Positions 10,464 through 21,898 of a DNA stretch of 64,000 nucleotides are shown here, piece by piece. Made by a program: the position numbers and the translations under genes. How positions within the stretch are numbered: position 1 is the stretch's first letter; the number at the start of each line of letters is the position of its first letter. Source of the DNA: Datisca glomerata (taxonomy: Eukaryota > Streptophyta > Magnoliopsida > Cucurbitales > Datiscaceae). The stretch is from the NCBI GenBank assembly GCA_003255025.1, contig QANY01005609.1, positions 43,250 to 107,249 on the forward strand. The letters are read 5' to 3'. Under the pieces are notes generated by a model. The model was not told the DNA's origin. It did no database searches and saw only the letters and a list, made by a program, of their open reading frames with translations.

Positions 10464-12622
10464 TATAGATACCATATTTTGTCCGGCCCAATACTTTGAA
10501 AATTCAGAATTTTTTTGGCCCATATACTAGTCTAAGACAATGTATATGATTTGAAAAATTGCTCATAAAATAAAAATGAGAAAAGGGGTCCAATGATTAA
10601 AAAATAAAAAAGGACAAAAGGACTAAAAGTAAACAAGTGAAGTTATAAATTTGCTTATAAATAGAGTGGATGTCTTCACTTGAAAGGATGTGATTTAGAG
10701 AGAAAGAAAAAGAGGTATTGAGAGAGAGAGAGAGAGGTCTTGAGAGAGAAAGAGAGGTCTTGAGAGAAAGATATGTCTTAAGAAAATAGGAGAGACTTTT
10801 TAAAAGAGAGAGAAAAAGAGTCTTCATTTATATTTATCTTCTCCTATTTATTTTTATTAAGGTAGTTTAAATTTCTTTCACTTTCGTTTACAATATATCT
10901 TATTCATTATTCTTCATCATCTCTCTTCTTCATACTCATGTAGTTGATATTTTTTGTTTGTTTTTTCATACCTAAGTTCTTTAATCTTTCTTTATCATTT
11001 CTTCGACTCTTAATCTTAAGTTTTATTTTTATGCATTGTTGATTTCTCTACAAGTTTAATAGTGAGATGTCTTTATCATCAACTCAATCAATGAGGATGG
11101 CGATAAAACTTTTGAGTGGTGTAAAAGTTAACTCAATATGAATAAACTCTTTAATGGGTTGAAATTGTACATTTCATGAAACGATCACCTATGATAATTT
11201 CTCATACATAAAAATGTATAAAATAGAGAGTAAAACCTCTATACAAGATTATACAAATATTTAAATTTTGAATTTTTTTTATATTCTTACAAGTCTTTTC
11301 TTCTTCTTTTTTTTCAAAAAAAAATGTTCATCATTTTTGTGATAACTTTTTGAACTAGTTACCATCCATGATCATTCCTAGTAATGAAGGAAGAAAAAAA
11401 AATGGTGAACTAAGTATTCCAAAATAAAAAAAAATGTATATTTATATCCTAAACAAAAAATATTCTATTTTGAAAGTTTTATTGATTTTTCTTTAGTGAC
11501 ACTTGTTTGAACTAGTTACATCCATGATCGTTCCTTTACTATTTGATTAGCAATGAGGGAAGAAAAGAAAAATGGTAATTAGTAGATTATGTAGTCAAAA
11601 ATAGTATGTTCATGTCAATTATGAATGAAATTCAACATTTTTCATAGATTAATTTATTTACACATAAAAGATTTATTATTCATTTATTTATCATGGATAT
11701 AATGTATTTATATATATATTCTTTAAAAAATGAAATTAAAAAAAAACAGAGGGTGACATTACTCTCTTTTTTTGTTTATATTTTCATTTTCTTTTATTCT
11801 TTTTTTGTTTATAGTAGATATTATTGTTCGTTTTAATTTATTTTGTTCATATATATATATATCTTTTTACTTATTTCACATGTTGTTTCCTTATTTCACC
11901 CTACATATTTTTTTTAAATTTATCATACATTTTTATCATCTCTAACTTTCATTTCCATTATTTTTTTATAACTGTTATCTCTTCTTATTTATTTATGTAT
12001 TATTATCATATCATCATGATTATTATGTGATTATTATTTCATTCTTTTACCATAAGAATTAACGTTCATAAATTAAAACCATAACAATCATATTTAAATT
12101 TAGTTAATTTCATTATTTAGTTTTCACTAAAAAATCCGATGACGGACTTTAAAATTTTTGGGATACCAAATTTCTCGAACTACCGAGCTGAGGAGTTATG
12201 TTTGGGATACCGAGAGTTAACTCCAATATATTTTGATTTAGAAAAAAATATAAAAAACAAAAATAATTTTTCAATTGTCTTTGTACCACCTATTAAAGGT
12301 AATTTATTTTGTTCATTTTTATAATTCAAAATGTGCCAAATGGGACATTTTAAATGAATTTTTTTAATTTTATTTTAAAATATAATTTGGATAGCATTTG
12401 ATTAAATTTGGGTAACAAATTTAATAATGGGTGTCGTGGGGTGCTAATACCTTTCTCACATACAAATGACTCCCGAATCAACTTTGAGTTTCTGTAGATC
12501 AAACTTTTTTTTAAAATTAGGTGACCAATCACACTCTAAAATTATTGGTGACGACTCTGAATTTATTTTCTTCATAAATGATTTTTTCAATCGTCGCTCC
12601 GCGACGCAGGCACGTTGCGACA
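10464..12622 (+). repeat. 3' LTR of the Tat/Ogre-like element
   Basis: A 2,159-bp LTR starting TATAGATACC (relatives start TGAAGATACC) and ending GTTGCGACA. Inside are a TATA box (TATAAATAG near 10656), a GA-rich microsatellite in the probable leader (10695-10830), a (TA)n run near 11851, and the conserved CCGATGACGGACTTT at 12137. Its family members in the window are 301-1468 (-), 1471-2412 (+), 16457-17022 (-) and 18720-20719 (-). Confidence 0.85.
10655..10663 (+). promoter_or_regulatory. Probable TATA box in the Tat LTR
   Basis: TATAAATAG sits about 190 bp into the LTR and is conserved in the solo LTR (inverted as CTATTTATA near 20516). It is the likely core promoter of this LTR family. 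Confidence 0.5.
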
Positions 12623-12777
12623 AGAGATAATGTCTTACAAAAACAACTTGATGTTCGTTTAGTTCCCTCCTTTGATCAGGTTGCTGACATTTTCACCAAA
12701 GCATTGTCTTCACCTCATTTTGAATACTTACTGTCCAAGCTCAAAATGGGAAACTCCCCATTTTCACTTGAGGGGGA
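12623..12777 (+). pseudogene. RNase H C-terminus of a Ty1/copia element
   Basis: The frame at 12610-12793 reads through RDNVLQKQLDVRLVPSFDQVADIFTKALS, the signature end of copia RNase H (QVADIFTKAL). It stops just before the LTR. Everything upstream was displaced or lost when the Tat element inserted; the junction is at the LTR end, 12622/12623. Confidence 0.8.
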
Positions 12778-13158
12778 TGATAGAGTATTATGATTACTCA
12801 CTATGGTAAGCTTCTTGGTTACAGTTATGTACTTACTGTAACTATGATTTACCTTAGTTGTAATCGTAGTTTTTACTAACTGTAAATGTAGGGTAAAGTC
12901 TCTCTCATTGGTTGTAATTGTTACTTCGTTTAGTATCCAACTTATTTTCAACCTCTCTAACAGTAAGCTATTTTAAGTTATTGTCAACCTCTATAACATT
13001 AAGCTGTTAATAATAGCTCACTGCATTCATGCACTACGAGCCTCTCTACGTAAGTATAAGTAGAAGCTCCTTTTGTCTTCAATGGTTAATGATTGATCCA
13101 ACTATTCTTGAATATCTCCTAATCTCTATCTCTTATTTATGTTAATTCAAGAACTTCA
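12778..13158 (+). repeat. 3' LTR of the truncated copia element
   Basis: A PPT-like tract (CTTGAGGGGGA, 12767-12777) is followed by TGATAGAGTATTATGATT, a common copia LTR start. The end is placed at ...CAAGAACTTCA (13158), giving about 381 bp; the 3' boundary is approximate. No other copy is in the window. Confidence 0.6.
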
Positions 13159-13171
13159 ATTGGTGCAAACA

Positions 13172-13797
13172 TAAGAAGCACTGACACCTCTATTTGTGTA
13201 GAGTGTCGGTGTAAGACACATGTCAGACACCGGCACGCTCCGACACGTGTTCGACACGCCGAAATCGTATATGGATTTTAATTTTAATTCTTTTCATTTT
13301 CAGACATGTGTCAGACATGCCAAGACACATTCCCGACTCGTGTTGAATCTCTTTACGACACGTTCCTGCCACGTTTCGACACCTTTCAGACACATTTTTG
13401 GAAAAAAAATTGAATAATAAAATATAAAGGTGAAAAAATTATCAATAGCTTATCTTGTAAATAAAGAAAGATTAAGGGGTGGAAATAAAGAAGAAAGAAA
13501 GTTACATTTTAAAATATATAAAATTTAAAATGACATAAAATCATATTTTTTATTGTCAAAACCCTTTAAACTTCCTAAAACTGAAACTCACTTGATTAAT
13601 CAGTGACATCTCCAACTAGTGAGCTATTTTAATTCATTTTTTTATATGACCGATACTGTAATTAGTTTTTTAAGCAAATATTTATTTTCATAATTAGTTA
13701 TATATATAACGTATCCATGTATCATTTTTTTAAATAACGTGTCAACATGTTGGTATTGTGTCATATTTGCATCGCGTGTTCGTGTTCGTGCTTCTTA
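13172..13797. mobile_element. Mutator-like MITE with 10-bp target duplication
   Basis: The ends are inverted copies: TAAGAAGCAC at the left and GTGCTTCTTA at the right. Subterminal CGACAC/GTGTCG motifs are repeated at both ends. Flanking bases 13162-13171 (GGTGCAAACA) and 13798-13807 (AGTGCAAACA) match 9 of 10, a target-site duplication of the size made by Mutator-like elements. No transposase frame. The 626-bp interior is AT-rich in its right half. Confidence 0.75.
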
Positions 13798-13807
13798 AGT
13801 GCAAACA

Positions 13808-15650
13808 TCAGTGTTGTTCCATAAATTTTCAAAGGTCAACTGATTAGATTTTTCAAAAATGAAAAAAAGGAGAATTTTTTTCTACATCAACCATCATAAA
13901 AGAAAATTATTATTTTAGGATTTTTCCTGATTTTTAACGAAATTCAGTCATTTTTTAGGGAAAATATATTAAGTTATTCTTTCAGTTTAAAATTTTGCAG
14001 TTTAATTTCATGATAGTTGTATCAAGGTGTAGCAAATTGTTAGACCTTGGTCTAGTAGATGTAAATTTTAATGACAAAATGTTATATCAACGTTTATTCT
14101 TCTCCTCAGTAAAAATGCTTGATTTCATTAAAAAAAAGTCAAAAGGTCTTACTTTTTTTCACTCCTAAGGGTCTTTCTAAAACAGTTTGGCAAAAAAAAC
14201 ACATTTAAAAGAGCTAGTTAACAAAAGTGGTCTAAAAATTATAAAAGGGTTGGAGTAACTATTCTAGTTTTTGTAAATAACATAAACAATAATTAATTTA
14301 GTTACGTAATTAAATACTTTATGCAAATGTTATTTACGATAGTAAATTAGTTTTCAATCATTTTCATTTTTTCTTCTGCAGTTTGTGGACCGGGCTTCAT
14401 CCTCTGCCAATTTTTGTAGTTCTCCCAATGAATTTCCGACTCAAAGGTTCAACCATTATTCGTCTTAAAACTTATGATCTTACATATGATCTGATCACAA
14501 AATCCAAAGCTTACAGTGACCTTTATATGATAGTCTAGTTTTAAGAAAAAATGCTACTTAGTATAACTACTTTGTTTTAGCAATTGGACAACACATAACT
14601 CATATAAGGTGTTTGCATTTTGTTGATGTCTTCTAATTAAGGACTTATGTTAATTATGGAAGAAAATTATATATCGTCTCTACTATCTGAAAGGGAGTCG
14701 GTTTGAATCTTCAATCAAAGAATAGCTATTACCTAACTCCCTCTTAAAACGTCTCGTGGCATTTCTTAACTTTCATAAGAAGGTCAGACTAAATATTTAA
14801 AATTTGGTTCTCATTCTGTTAGGCCTAGCATGATAGAGTTATGTTAAGTTGATATGAGCCATAATGCAGATTCTAACACTGTAGTTTAGTTGAACATAAA
14901 GTTAAAAAGTCGTTTGATGTTATCATTTTTTTAATCAGATATAGTCATTGAACTGTACCTCAACATAATAGAATGAACTCTCTCATCTCATGTCACCTAT
15001 CAGATTTCAACTCAAAACTAATTGGTGTTAAATGGAAAGGACATACAAGTATATCAACACAGAAAACTCATATCATAAGTTGTTAGGCTAAAATAATTTT
15101 AGTCCTTAAACTCCGATGATTTTTTATACTTCAGTAACTGAGCTTTATTTTTTACCAATCAAACGTAAACTTTGCACAATTTTTCAATTTAATCCATACT
15201 ATCAATTCAATTTGATCCTTACGGTAAATTTCACTTAAATAATTTATTTTTATGGGTTCCACTTTTGAAATAGTGAGACATAACATTAACTAAGTTGTCA
15301 AACTATTTATATGGCTAAATTGATTAAAAAAAACTCACCTGACTACAATGGTAACGTGAAACAGTTAAAAGAACAAAAAACAAACGCCAAAGATGTTAAC
15401 ATGGAATTGTAACATTTATTGCTACTTTATTTTGTTTAATTGACGGTATTAATTGTTGCACCCCAATTAAACGTTGTTAAAGTTTTTTTATGTGTCAAAG
15501 TAATTAATTAAGCGTAATTAATATAGGTACAAAGGTGTTAACTAGTATAGGTATAAAGTTAAGTTTGGTTGTCATTGTTGGCAGATAATTTTATCAAAGA
15601 AAACGTATATCATTCAATAAAGGAATTATTAATTACATATCTTAGAATAG
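13808..15650. other. Unassigned AT-rich region
   Basis: I see no intact gene. There is one possible isolated exon (listed separately) and a stretch at about 15080-15560 resembling a repeat (TTTAGTCCTTAAACTCC...), for which I could not define ends. It precedes the subtilase-like fragment and could hold promoter sequence for it, but nothing specific is recognisable. Confidence 0.4.
14382..14468 (+). pseudogene. Possible orphan terminal exon
   Basis: A strong splice-acceptor-like tract (TTTTTTCTTCTGCAG, 14367-14381) is followed by an open frame of 28 codons ending in TAA at 14466-14468. The peptide is Ser-rich and begins FVDRASSSANFCSSPN. I do not recognise the family and find no convincing partner exon upstream. 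It may be a gene relic or chance. Confidence 0.25.
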
Positions 15651-15728
15651 ATGGATTATAAATATGGTATTTCCGTGTTTTTTATTCCTATCAAAGTACT
15701 CCAATCAAAACAAATCAAACTTGAAAAA

Positions 15729-15962
15729 ATGGCCAACAACCCGTTTCATCATCTAATTTCCTACATTTTCGTCTTTCAAATTTTGACCAATGGCTTAATA
15801 ATGTACTCATCTTGTGATTCTACTAATGAAGAAAGAAGGGTGCACATAGTCTACATGGGATCCAACTCCAACATCCTGAGCACATCATTTAAATCCCTCA
15901 CTTTTCAAAATTTCTCTAACACACAACTCGAGCTAACGTTCAGTTTCTCTATTAGTCTATAA
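15729..15962 (+). pseudogene. Subtilisin-like protease N-terminus, first-exon fragment
   Basis: Translation from the ATG at 15729 (context AAAAAATGGCC) gives a hydrophobic signal-peptide-like start, MANNPFHHLISYIFVFQIL, then a charged stretch and ERRVHIVYMGS. The (I/V)-(Y/H)-IVYMG motif marks the start of the inhibitor I9 propeptide of plant subtilases (SBT, cucumisin-like), usually near the first exon-intron border. The frame then runs into unrelated sequence and stops at 15960. No catalytic domain (Asp, His, Ser triad) is found downstream, where a Tat LTR fragment begins at 16457. An upstream in-frame ATG at 15651 is possible but gives an unusually long lead. Alternatives are a pseudogene or an exon whose remainder was displaced beyond the TEs. 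Confidence 0.5.
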
Positions 15963-16456
15963 TTATATTTTTTCTTCTAATTCACAGTTATCGTTTCGAA
16001 GATTATATATTCTTACAGAGCTCCATTAATTAATTAAATTTGACTCATTGTTAAATATTACAATTGTATATCGAAGGAAAATTCATTTTTTTCATCTCTA
16101 AAAGAAAAGCAAAGTTATATTCAGGAGCTTTTGAGACTGCTTTTATGTGTATTTAAAAATATTATTTCAACTAACGACTGTTAAACAAAACAACGTGTCG
16201 TATAAAAGTAAAGAGAGCTAAAAATTGATAGGAATCGTAGTATTACTTTTCCTGACAGTTCGAACTCTCACCGTGGGAAAACAATACGACAATAGATTCA
16301 CGCACCGCCATGGTAATTAAAAAGACTTTTATTTATAAATATGGGTATTTTATTTTACGCCGTTGTATACACCGTCGTCTTAAAAAACTAATTCATTTGA
16401 CACATAAATTAAGAACCGATAGGCTATATTTCGTAACAACGATCAAGGAAAATGAT
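15963..16456. other. Unassigned region between subtilase fragment and LTR fragment
   Basis: AT-rich sequence with no gene-like frame. It contains no further subtilase motif that I can see. Confidence 0.4.
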
Positions 16457-17022
16457 TGTCGCAATATGCATGCGATGCGCAGTAGTGATTAAAAAAATTA
16501 TTTGTGGAGAACGAAATTCGAAGTCGTCACCAATCATTTTAGGTTGTAATTGGTCATCTAATTTTAAAATAAAAATTTTGGTATACGAAAACTCAAAGTT
16601 GTTTCGGGGGTCACTTGTGTGTGGGGAACGTATTAACACTCCACAACACCCATTATTAAAATGGTAACCAAATTTAATCAACTGCTAGCCAAATTATATT
16701 TTAAAATAAGATTAGGTAAATTCATTTTTGAATGTCCCATTTGGTACATTTTGCATCATAAAATTAAAAATAAATAATTCCTCACCTCGGTAGTTCGAGA
16801 AATTTGGTATCCCAAAATCTCAAAATTCGTCATCAGATTTTTTAGTTTAAACTAAATAATGAAAATTAACAAAATTTACATCTAATTGTTATGATTTTAA
16901 TTTATGAACACTATTTCTGATAATAAAAGAATGAAATAATAATCACTTACAATCATGATGATATGACAATAATACATAGATAAATAAGAAAATATAACAA
17001 CTATAAAGAAAAAAAAATTCAT
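16457..17022 (-). mobile_element. Partial Tat-family LTR (3' part), inverted
   Basis: Starts TGTCGCAAT, the reverse complement of the LTR end, and follows the solo LTR at 18720 through GTCGCCACC-like, ACGAAAACTCAAAG and GGTATCCCAAAA landmarks, then stops near 17022. Only about a quarter of the LTR remains. A 44-codon frame on it is not a gene. Confidence 0.75.
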
Positions 17023-17439
17023 TTATATGAACTTTCATGCTCTGATAATATAAATATGATTTAATATTTAATTTATAAGTTTCTAATGAATAAATTGCTA
17101 TTGACCTAAAAATAATTTCAACACTCGTCAAAATTCATCTTTATGGATTTTTATAGTTCTATTTATATAATATAATAAAAAATTTAATTTTAGAAACTAT
17201 CTATAAACAATTAATTATTTTTTTTGTCAAAGATAAACAATTTATTAATTGAAAAAAAAAATTTCATGATATGAATTACATTTAAGGAGAAAAAATGTAG
17301 AAACCTTAAATTAAACTATATTATAAGAATGCTTGAAGGGTGAAAAAAAAGAATTAAAAGTTTCTACTATCTAAGCTCCTTTTAAATAGTAAGATAAAAA
17401 AGGTTTAAGGTTTAAGCTATCGTCATTGGTATGATATAG
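17023..17439. other. Unassigned AT-rich spacer
   Basis: Homopolymer-rich sequence between the LTR fragment and the left part of the Athila-like element. No features seen, and no 5' LTR of the Athila-like element could be found here. Confidence 0.35.
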
Positions 17440-17757
17440 AGAAAAAGGGTAGGATCATCCAAACTTTATGCACTCTGTATATGTATGTATTCACTCTTCA
17501 TTATTTTCTAATTATTTGAATTATCCAGTATGTCTAATTATCATTGATAACATGAATCTTGAAGAAATTTCATAAAAGAATAGAATTTTACTTTGAGTCT
17601 TATTTGTTTGATTTACGGTTGTTTATTTTCATTTTTAGAATTTCTAGCGTTCTCTAAGGTGTATGAGAAAATTTGGAAGCGAGAATTTGACTCCCCTTAA
17701 TTTGAAAATTGAGCAAACTTTTCGACGTAATAGACAAGTAAGGAGAGAAGCTTCTAA

Positions 17758-18719
17758 ATGATTTCAAGAAACCATGGAAGGCGTTTCGTTTACAACCAAA
17801 ATAGCGAGGCAATTCGAGATTATGCGATGACAATTGTCAAGAAGGCTGCATCAGCCATTCAACGCCCTGCTATTAATGCCAAAGACTTCAAGATTAATCT
17901 GGCTATCATTCACATGGTGCAAGCAAATCAGTTTCGTGGCCTGCCTAATAATGATCCAAATGTTCACATAGTCATTTTCCTTAAAATTTGTGAGACAATC
18001 AAAAACAATAATGTCTCATCTGATGCAATTAGACTGAGATTATTTCCATTCTCACTTTGGGATAAGGCTAAGAGTTGGTTGAACTCTCTGCCAGCTGGAT
18101 CAATCACAACTTGGAATGGTCTCATTGAGAAATTCTTAGCAAAATTCTTTCCACCAGCTAAAACAGTCAAAATGAGGAATGAGATCACCACAAATACCCA
18201 ACATGATATGAAGTCTCTTTATGAAGTATGTGAGAGGTTTAAAGAGATGTTGAGAGCATGCCCACATCATGGATAACTTGGATGGCTGCAAGTTCACACT
18301 TTTTACAATGGTTTGGGGAATTCAACAAGGAAGCTAGTGGATGCACCAGCAGGAGGTATTTTGATGGGTAAAACACATGAGGATGCTTATGTTTTGCTAG
18401 AAGAAATGGCTGCTAATGCTTATCAATGGCCAACTGAGCGTAATGTACAAAGAAAGACTCATGGAGTTCATGAAGTCGATGCTCTACTGCTCAAGTATCT
18501 ACACTGTCCAAGCAATTGAGCTCTTTCACCGCCAATGCTAGTGTTATTCATGCTTCACAGAAAATTTGTAGTTTGTGCAATGGACCTCATCTTAGTACTG
18601 AATGTCAAGCCGGTAATCCTTTTGCTCCTTCTCAATCAGAACATGTTAATTTTGTTGAGAACTATAAAAGGCCGGATACCATTCTCCAACACCTACAAAC
18701 AAGGATGGAGAAATCACCC
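17758..18719 (+). pseudogene. Athila-like gag, N-terminal part
   Basis: The open frame 17758-18276 (172 codons) has the retrotransposon gag domain: RLRLFPFSLWDKAKSWLNSL, then TTWNGLIEKFLAKFFPPAKT, then LYEVCERFKEMLR. The start ATG at 17758 begins MISRNHGRRF. A stop (TAA at 18274) separates it from continuing frames at 18313-18519 and 18516-18755. The latter includes CSLCNGPHLSTEC, a zinc-knuckle-like C-X2-C-X4-H-X4-C motif. The coding sequence is broken at 18719 by the solo LTR and resumes at 20720. Gag would form the particle that packages element RNA. Confidence 0.85.
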
Positions 18720-19663
18720 TGTCGCAACGTCCGCGCGACGTGGAGCGGCGATTAAAAAATTATTTTTTGAAGGAAAAAGAAATTTGGAGTCGCCACCAAT
18801 CATTTTAAGGTGTGATTGGTCACCCAATTTTAAGATTAAAATTTTGGTCTACGAAAACTCAAAGTTTGTTTGGGAATCATTTGTGTATGGGGAATGTATT
18901 AGCACCCCCACAACACTCATTATAAAATAGTTACTAAATTTAATCAAATGCTATCCAATTTTTATTTTAAGGCAAATGTTGAAGAAATTCATTTTTGAAA
19001 TGTCTCATTTGGTGCATTTTGTATTGTAAAAATGAGCAAACTAAATTGCCTTTAATGGGTGGTTCAAAGACCATTGAAAAATTATTTTTTGTATTCTTAT
19101 ATCCTTTTAAATCAAAGCATTACTAGAGTTATTCAAGGTATCCCAAGAATAACTCATCACCTCAGTAGTTCGAGAAGTCTGGTATCCCGAAAATCTCAAA
19201 GTCCGTCGTTGGCTTTTGTTTAGTGAAAATTAAATAATGGAAGTAACAAAATTTAAATCTAATTATTAAAATTATAATTCACACATACATAAAAATTAAC
19301 TCTAATAATAAGGGAATAATGCAAGAATCACATTATAAGCGTGATGATATAAGAATGTTAAATAAATAAACACGTAAAGAAAATAAATGTTAATAATTAC
19401 AACAAAAGGGAAGTAAAAGAATAGAGATAAAATTATAGGATGTCAAATTATAAAAAAACATAAAATGTTGAGATTATATAAAACATGCATAAAAAGTAAT
19501 ACATGCAAGCATAAAGTAAAAAACAATGTAATAAATGAAAGAAAAAGAAAGATAAAGAAATTAAAAAAATAATAATTCAAGAGCTGTGTTGCAGCTCTTG
19601 CTGCAACAGAGGAAGACTTTCCTCTGTTGCAACAAAGGAAGACTTTCATCATAATATATTATG

Positions 19664-19707
<44 letters not shown>

Positions 19708-20719
19708 TTAAAAAAAATGATAAAATAATGAAAGAAAAATGATTGAAAACAATAGATTTTTTAACATAAATATGTCCATTTTTTTTGACTACTTAGTCTA
19801 CTAATTACCTTTTTTTTCTTCCCTCATTAGTGATTGCTAATCAAATAGCAAAGGGGATGATCATAGATGATAATTAGTTCAAACAAGCGTCACAAAAATG
19901 ATGAACATAATTTTTTAAAAAGAAAAGACTTGTAGGAACATTGAAAATTTCAAAACTTAGATATTTGCATAATCTTATATAGAGGTTTTACTCACTATTT
20001 TATGCATTGTTATGTGAGAGATTATCCTAGGGGATCTTTACATCAAATGTACACTTTCAATGCATTAAAGGGTTGATTCACATTGAGTTAATTTTTTCAC
20101 CCCTCAAAACCTTTATCCTTATCCTCATTAATTGAGTTGATGACAAAGACATCTCATTATCCAACTTGTAAAGAAATCATCAATGCTTGAAATTAAAGAG
20201 TTAAGATTTAAAGTAGGAGAAATGATAAAAAAGGAACAATTAACTTATGTGTGGAAAAAAAGATACAAAAGATATCAACTACATGAATATGAAGAAGAGA
20301 GATGAACAAGATATATTATGAGCAAATGTACAAGACATTTAAGCTACCTTAAGAAAAAGAATGGAAGAAGATGAAAATAATAGAAGTGTAGAAGCTCTTC
20401 CTTTCTCTAAAATCACCTTTCTTTCTCACTCCAATCCCTCTCTTTCTCACTCTAAAAAAATGACTTCCTTTTCTCACCCTCCAAAGAGACCCCCCCTCAA
20501 GTGAAGACCTCACCCCTATTTATAGGAAAAATTAGGGTTTTCTTTTTTTACTTTTAGTCATTTTTGCTCACTCTTTACTTTTTAGTCCTTGGACCACTTT
20601 TCTTATTTTAGTATTGTACTAGTTTTCAAATTATACATATAGTCTTACACTATTATATGAGTCAAAATACAACGTATGTATATTTAATGTTTTAGACCGG
20701 ATAAAATATGGTATCTTCA
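18720..20719 (-). mobile_element. Solo LTR of the Tat/Ogre-like family inside gag
   Basis: A 2,000-bp LTR starting TG at 18720 and ending CA at 20719 on the plus strand, oriented minus (TGAAGATACC... to ...GCGACA). Flanking 5-mers are CACCC (18715-18719) and CACCT (20720-20724), a target-site duplication with one change. The gag frame continues across the duplication, so the insertion point is certain. An internal region is lacking, as expected after recombination between two LTRs. A TATA box (inverted CTATTTATAG near 20515) is retained. Confidence 0.9.
19664..19705. repeat. (AAT)n microsatellite
   Basis: Trinucleotide run AATAAT... about 40 bp long inside the solo LTR. Confidence 0.9.
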
Positions 20720-21230
20720 CACCTCAATTTCTCGTGGAAGAATAGCCAGAATGTGATTAATCCACCAGTTGCAACTCAGCCTCAATTTCAACCTCACCAA
20801 CCTAAAATTTCTCTAGGAGATGTTATTGCCCAGTTTATAGTTACTACTACTCAATTTATGGAAAGAACATATGCTACACTTCATCAGCAAGAAACAAGTA
20901 TTCAGACCCAAGAAACTAGTATTCAGAGTCAAGTTGCATCGATAAGAAATTTGGAGCTTCAAATGGGTCAACTTTCAGAAATACTCACATAAAGACCACA
21001 AGGTTCTCTACCGAGCACCACCGAGAGAAATCCAAAAGAACAAGTAAATGCCATTACTTTTCATTGTGGCAAGGAGTTAGCAGAACCCCAGTAAGCCATT
21101 GTTGAAAATTCTCAGCCTATTGAAGCAGAAGCTGAGACCATGGGTGATGATCCTACCAAGAGCTTAGAAAAGAAGAAAGGCAAGCCTAAGTCAAAGCTAT
21201 TTCCTGATAATCCTCGATCATATATTCCAT
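20720..21230 (+). pseudogene. Athila-like gag, C-terminal part
   Basis: The gag frame resumes right after the solo LTR with NFSWKNSQNVINPP, then a Gln/Thr-rich repeat (QQETSIQTQETSIQSQ) and IRNLELQMGQLSEIL, ending in a stop at about 20990. Further pieces (NAITFHCGKEL near 21048) resemble the linker before the protease in Athila elements. Confidence 0.75.
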
Positions 21231-21265
21231 CTATTCCATACCCTTAGCGGTTCCAAAAGCAGAAT

Positions 21266-21779
21266 TTGAACAAGCAGTTTTCTAAGTTTCTTAATGTATT
21301 CAGAAAACTATATATAAACATCCATTTTACTGATGCTTTAGAACAAATGCCGAGCTATGTCAAATTCATGAAGAATATTCTCTCAAACAAGAGAAAGCTA
21401 GAAGACTATGAGACAGTTGCATTTACTAAGGAGTGCAGTGCTATCTTGCAAAATAAATTACCTTTGAAGTTAAAGGACCGTGGGAGTTTTACTATTCCGT
21501 GCACCTTGGGAATTCATATTTTGAAAAAGCTTTATGTGATCTTGGGCTGGTACAAATGTGATGTCGTATTCAGTTTACAAGAAGCTAGGTCTTGGAGAAG
21601 CAAAGTCCACGACGGTATCCTTACAGTTAATTGATCGATCTATCAGATATCCAGTGGGGATTATTGAGGATGTTTTTGTAAAGGTGGATAAATTTATCTT
21701 CCCAGCTGATTTTATCTTCCCAGCTGAACAACAATTTGATTGTTGTTCGAGGCAAAATTCTAGGCTACACTTCACTTAG
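21266..21779 (+). pseudogene. Athila-like protease region with frameshift
   Basis: The frame 21266-21634 carries the pre-protease linker (FLNVFRKLYINIHFTDALEQMP..., KLKDRGSFTIPCTLG). The protease core is then split: the expected D-L-G-A-(S/T) active-site box lies near 21540 but is frameshifted (reads VILGW). The overlapping frame 21558-21779 continues with MSYSVYKKLGLGEAKST and YPVGIIEDVFVKVDKFIFPADF, typical of Athila proteases. A 17-bp direct duplication (TTTATCTTCCCAGCTGA) occurs at about 21691 and 21709. Confidence 0.75.
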
Positions 21780-21898
21780 GACATGATTTAGGCCATATTT
21801 GGACCGTTTGAGCTTTCCGAGCCAACTTGTGCATAATTGTTTTCCTAGTCATCCTTGTTGAGCTTACATAACCATTTCTTTTATCACCCAAGACAACT
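21731..21898 (+). repeat. Direct repeat, copy 1, in the Athila-like element
   Basis: About 168 bp from ACAATTTGATTGTTGTTCGA to AAGACAACTTT. It recurs almost unchanged at 22388-22558. Copy 1 abuts the protease end; the missing polymerase genes would have been expected here. Confidence 0.85.

Larger units (their letters stand above)
1471..12622 (+). mobile_element. Tat/Ogre-like Ty3/gypsy retrotransposon, 5' LTR truncated
   Basis: Order on the plus strand is truncated 5' LTR, PBS, coiled-coil ORF1 relic, gag, reverse transcriptase, RNase H, a second archaeal-type RNase H, integrase, tandem-repeat spacer, PPT and full 3' LTR. RNase H twice before the integrase, an extra ORF upstream of gag, long LTRs and a TGGCGACTCC-type PBS are features of the Tat/Ogre lineage. 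Every domain has stops or frameshifts, so the copy is dead. The right end abuts the tail of a copia element at 12623, so this element probably inserted into that copia copy. The matching left half of the copia element is not seen, so a deletion on the left is likely. Confidence 0.85.

Noticed and set aside
16310..17131. Several 60-85-codon frames on both strands
   Set aside because: They cover a Tat-family LTR fragment and its flank; none has a motif.
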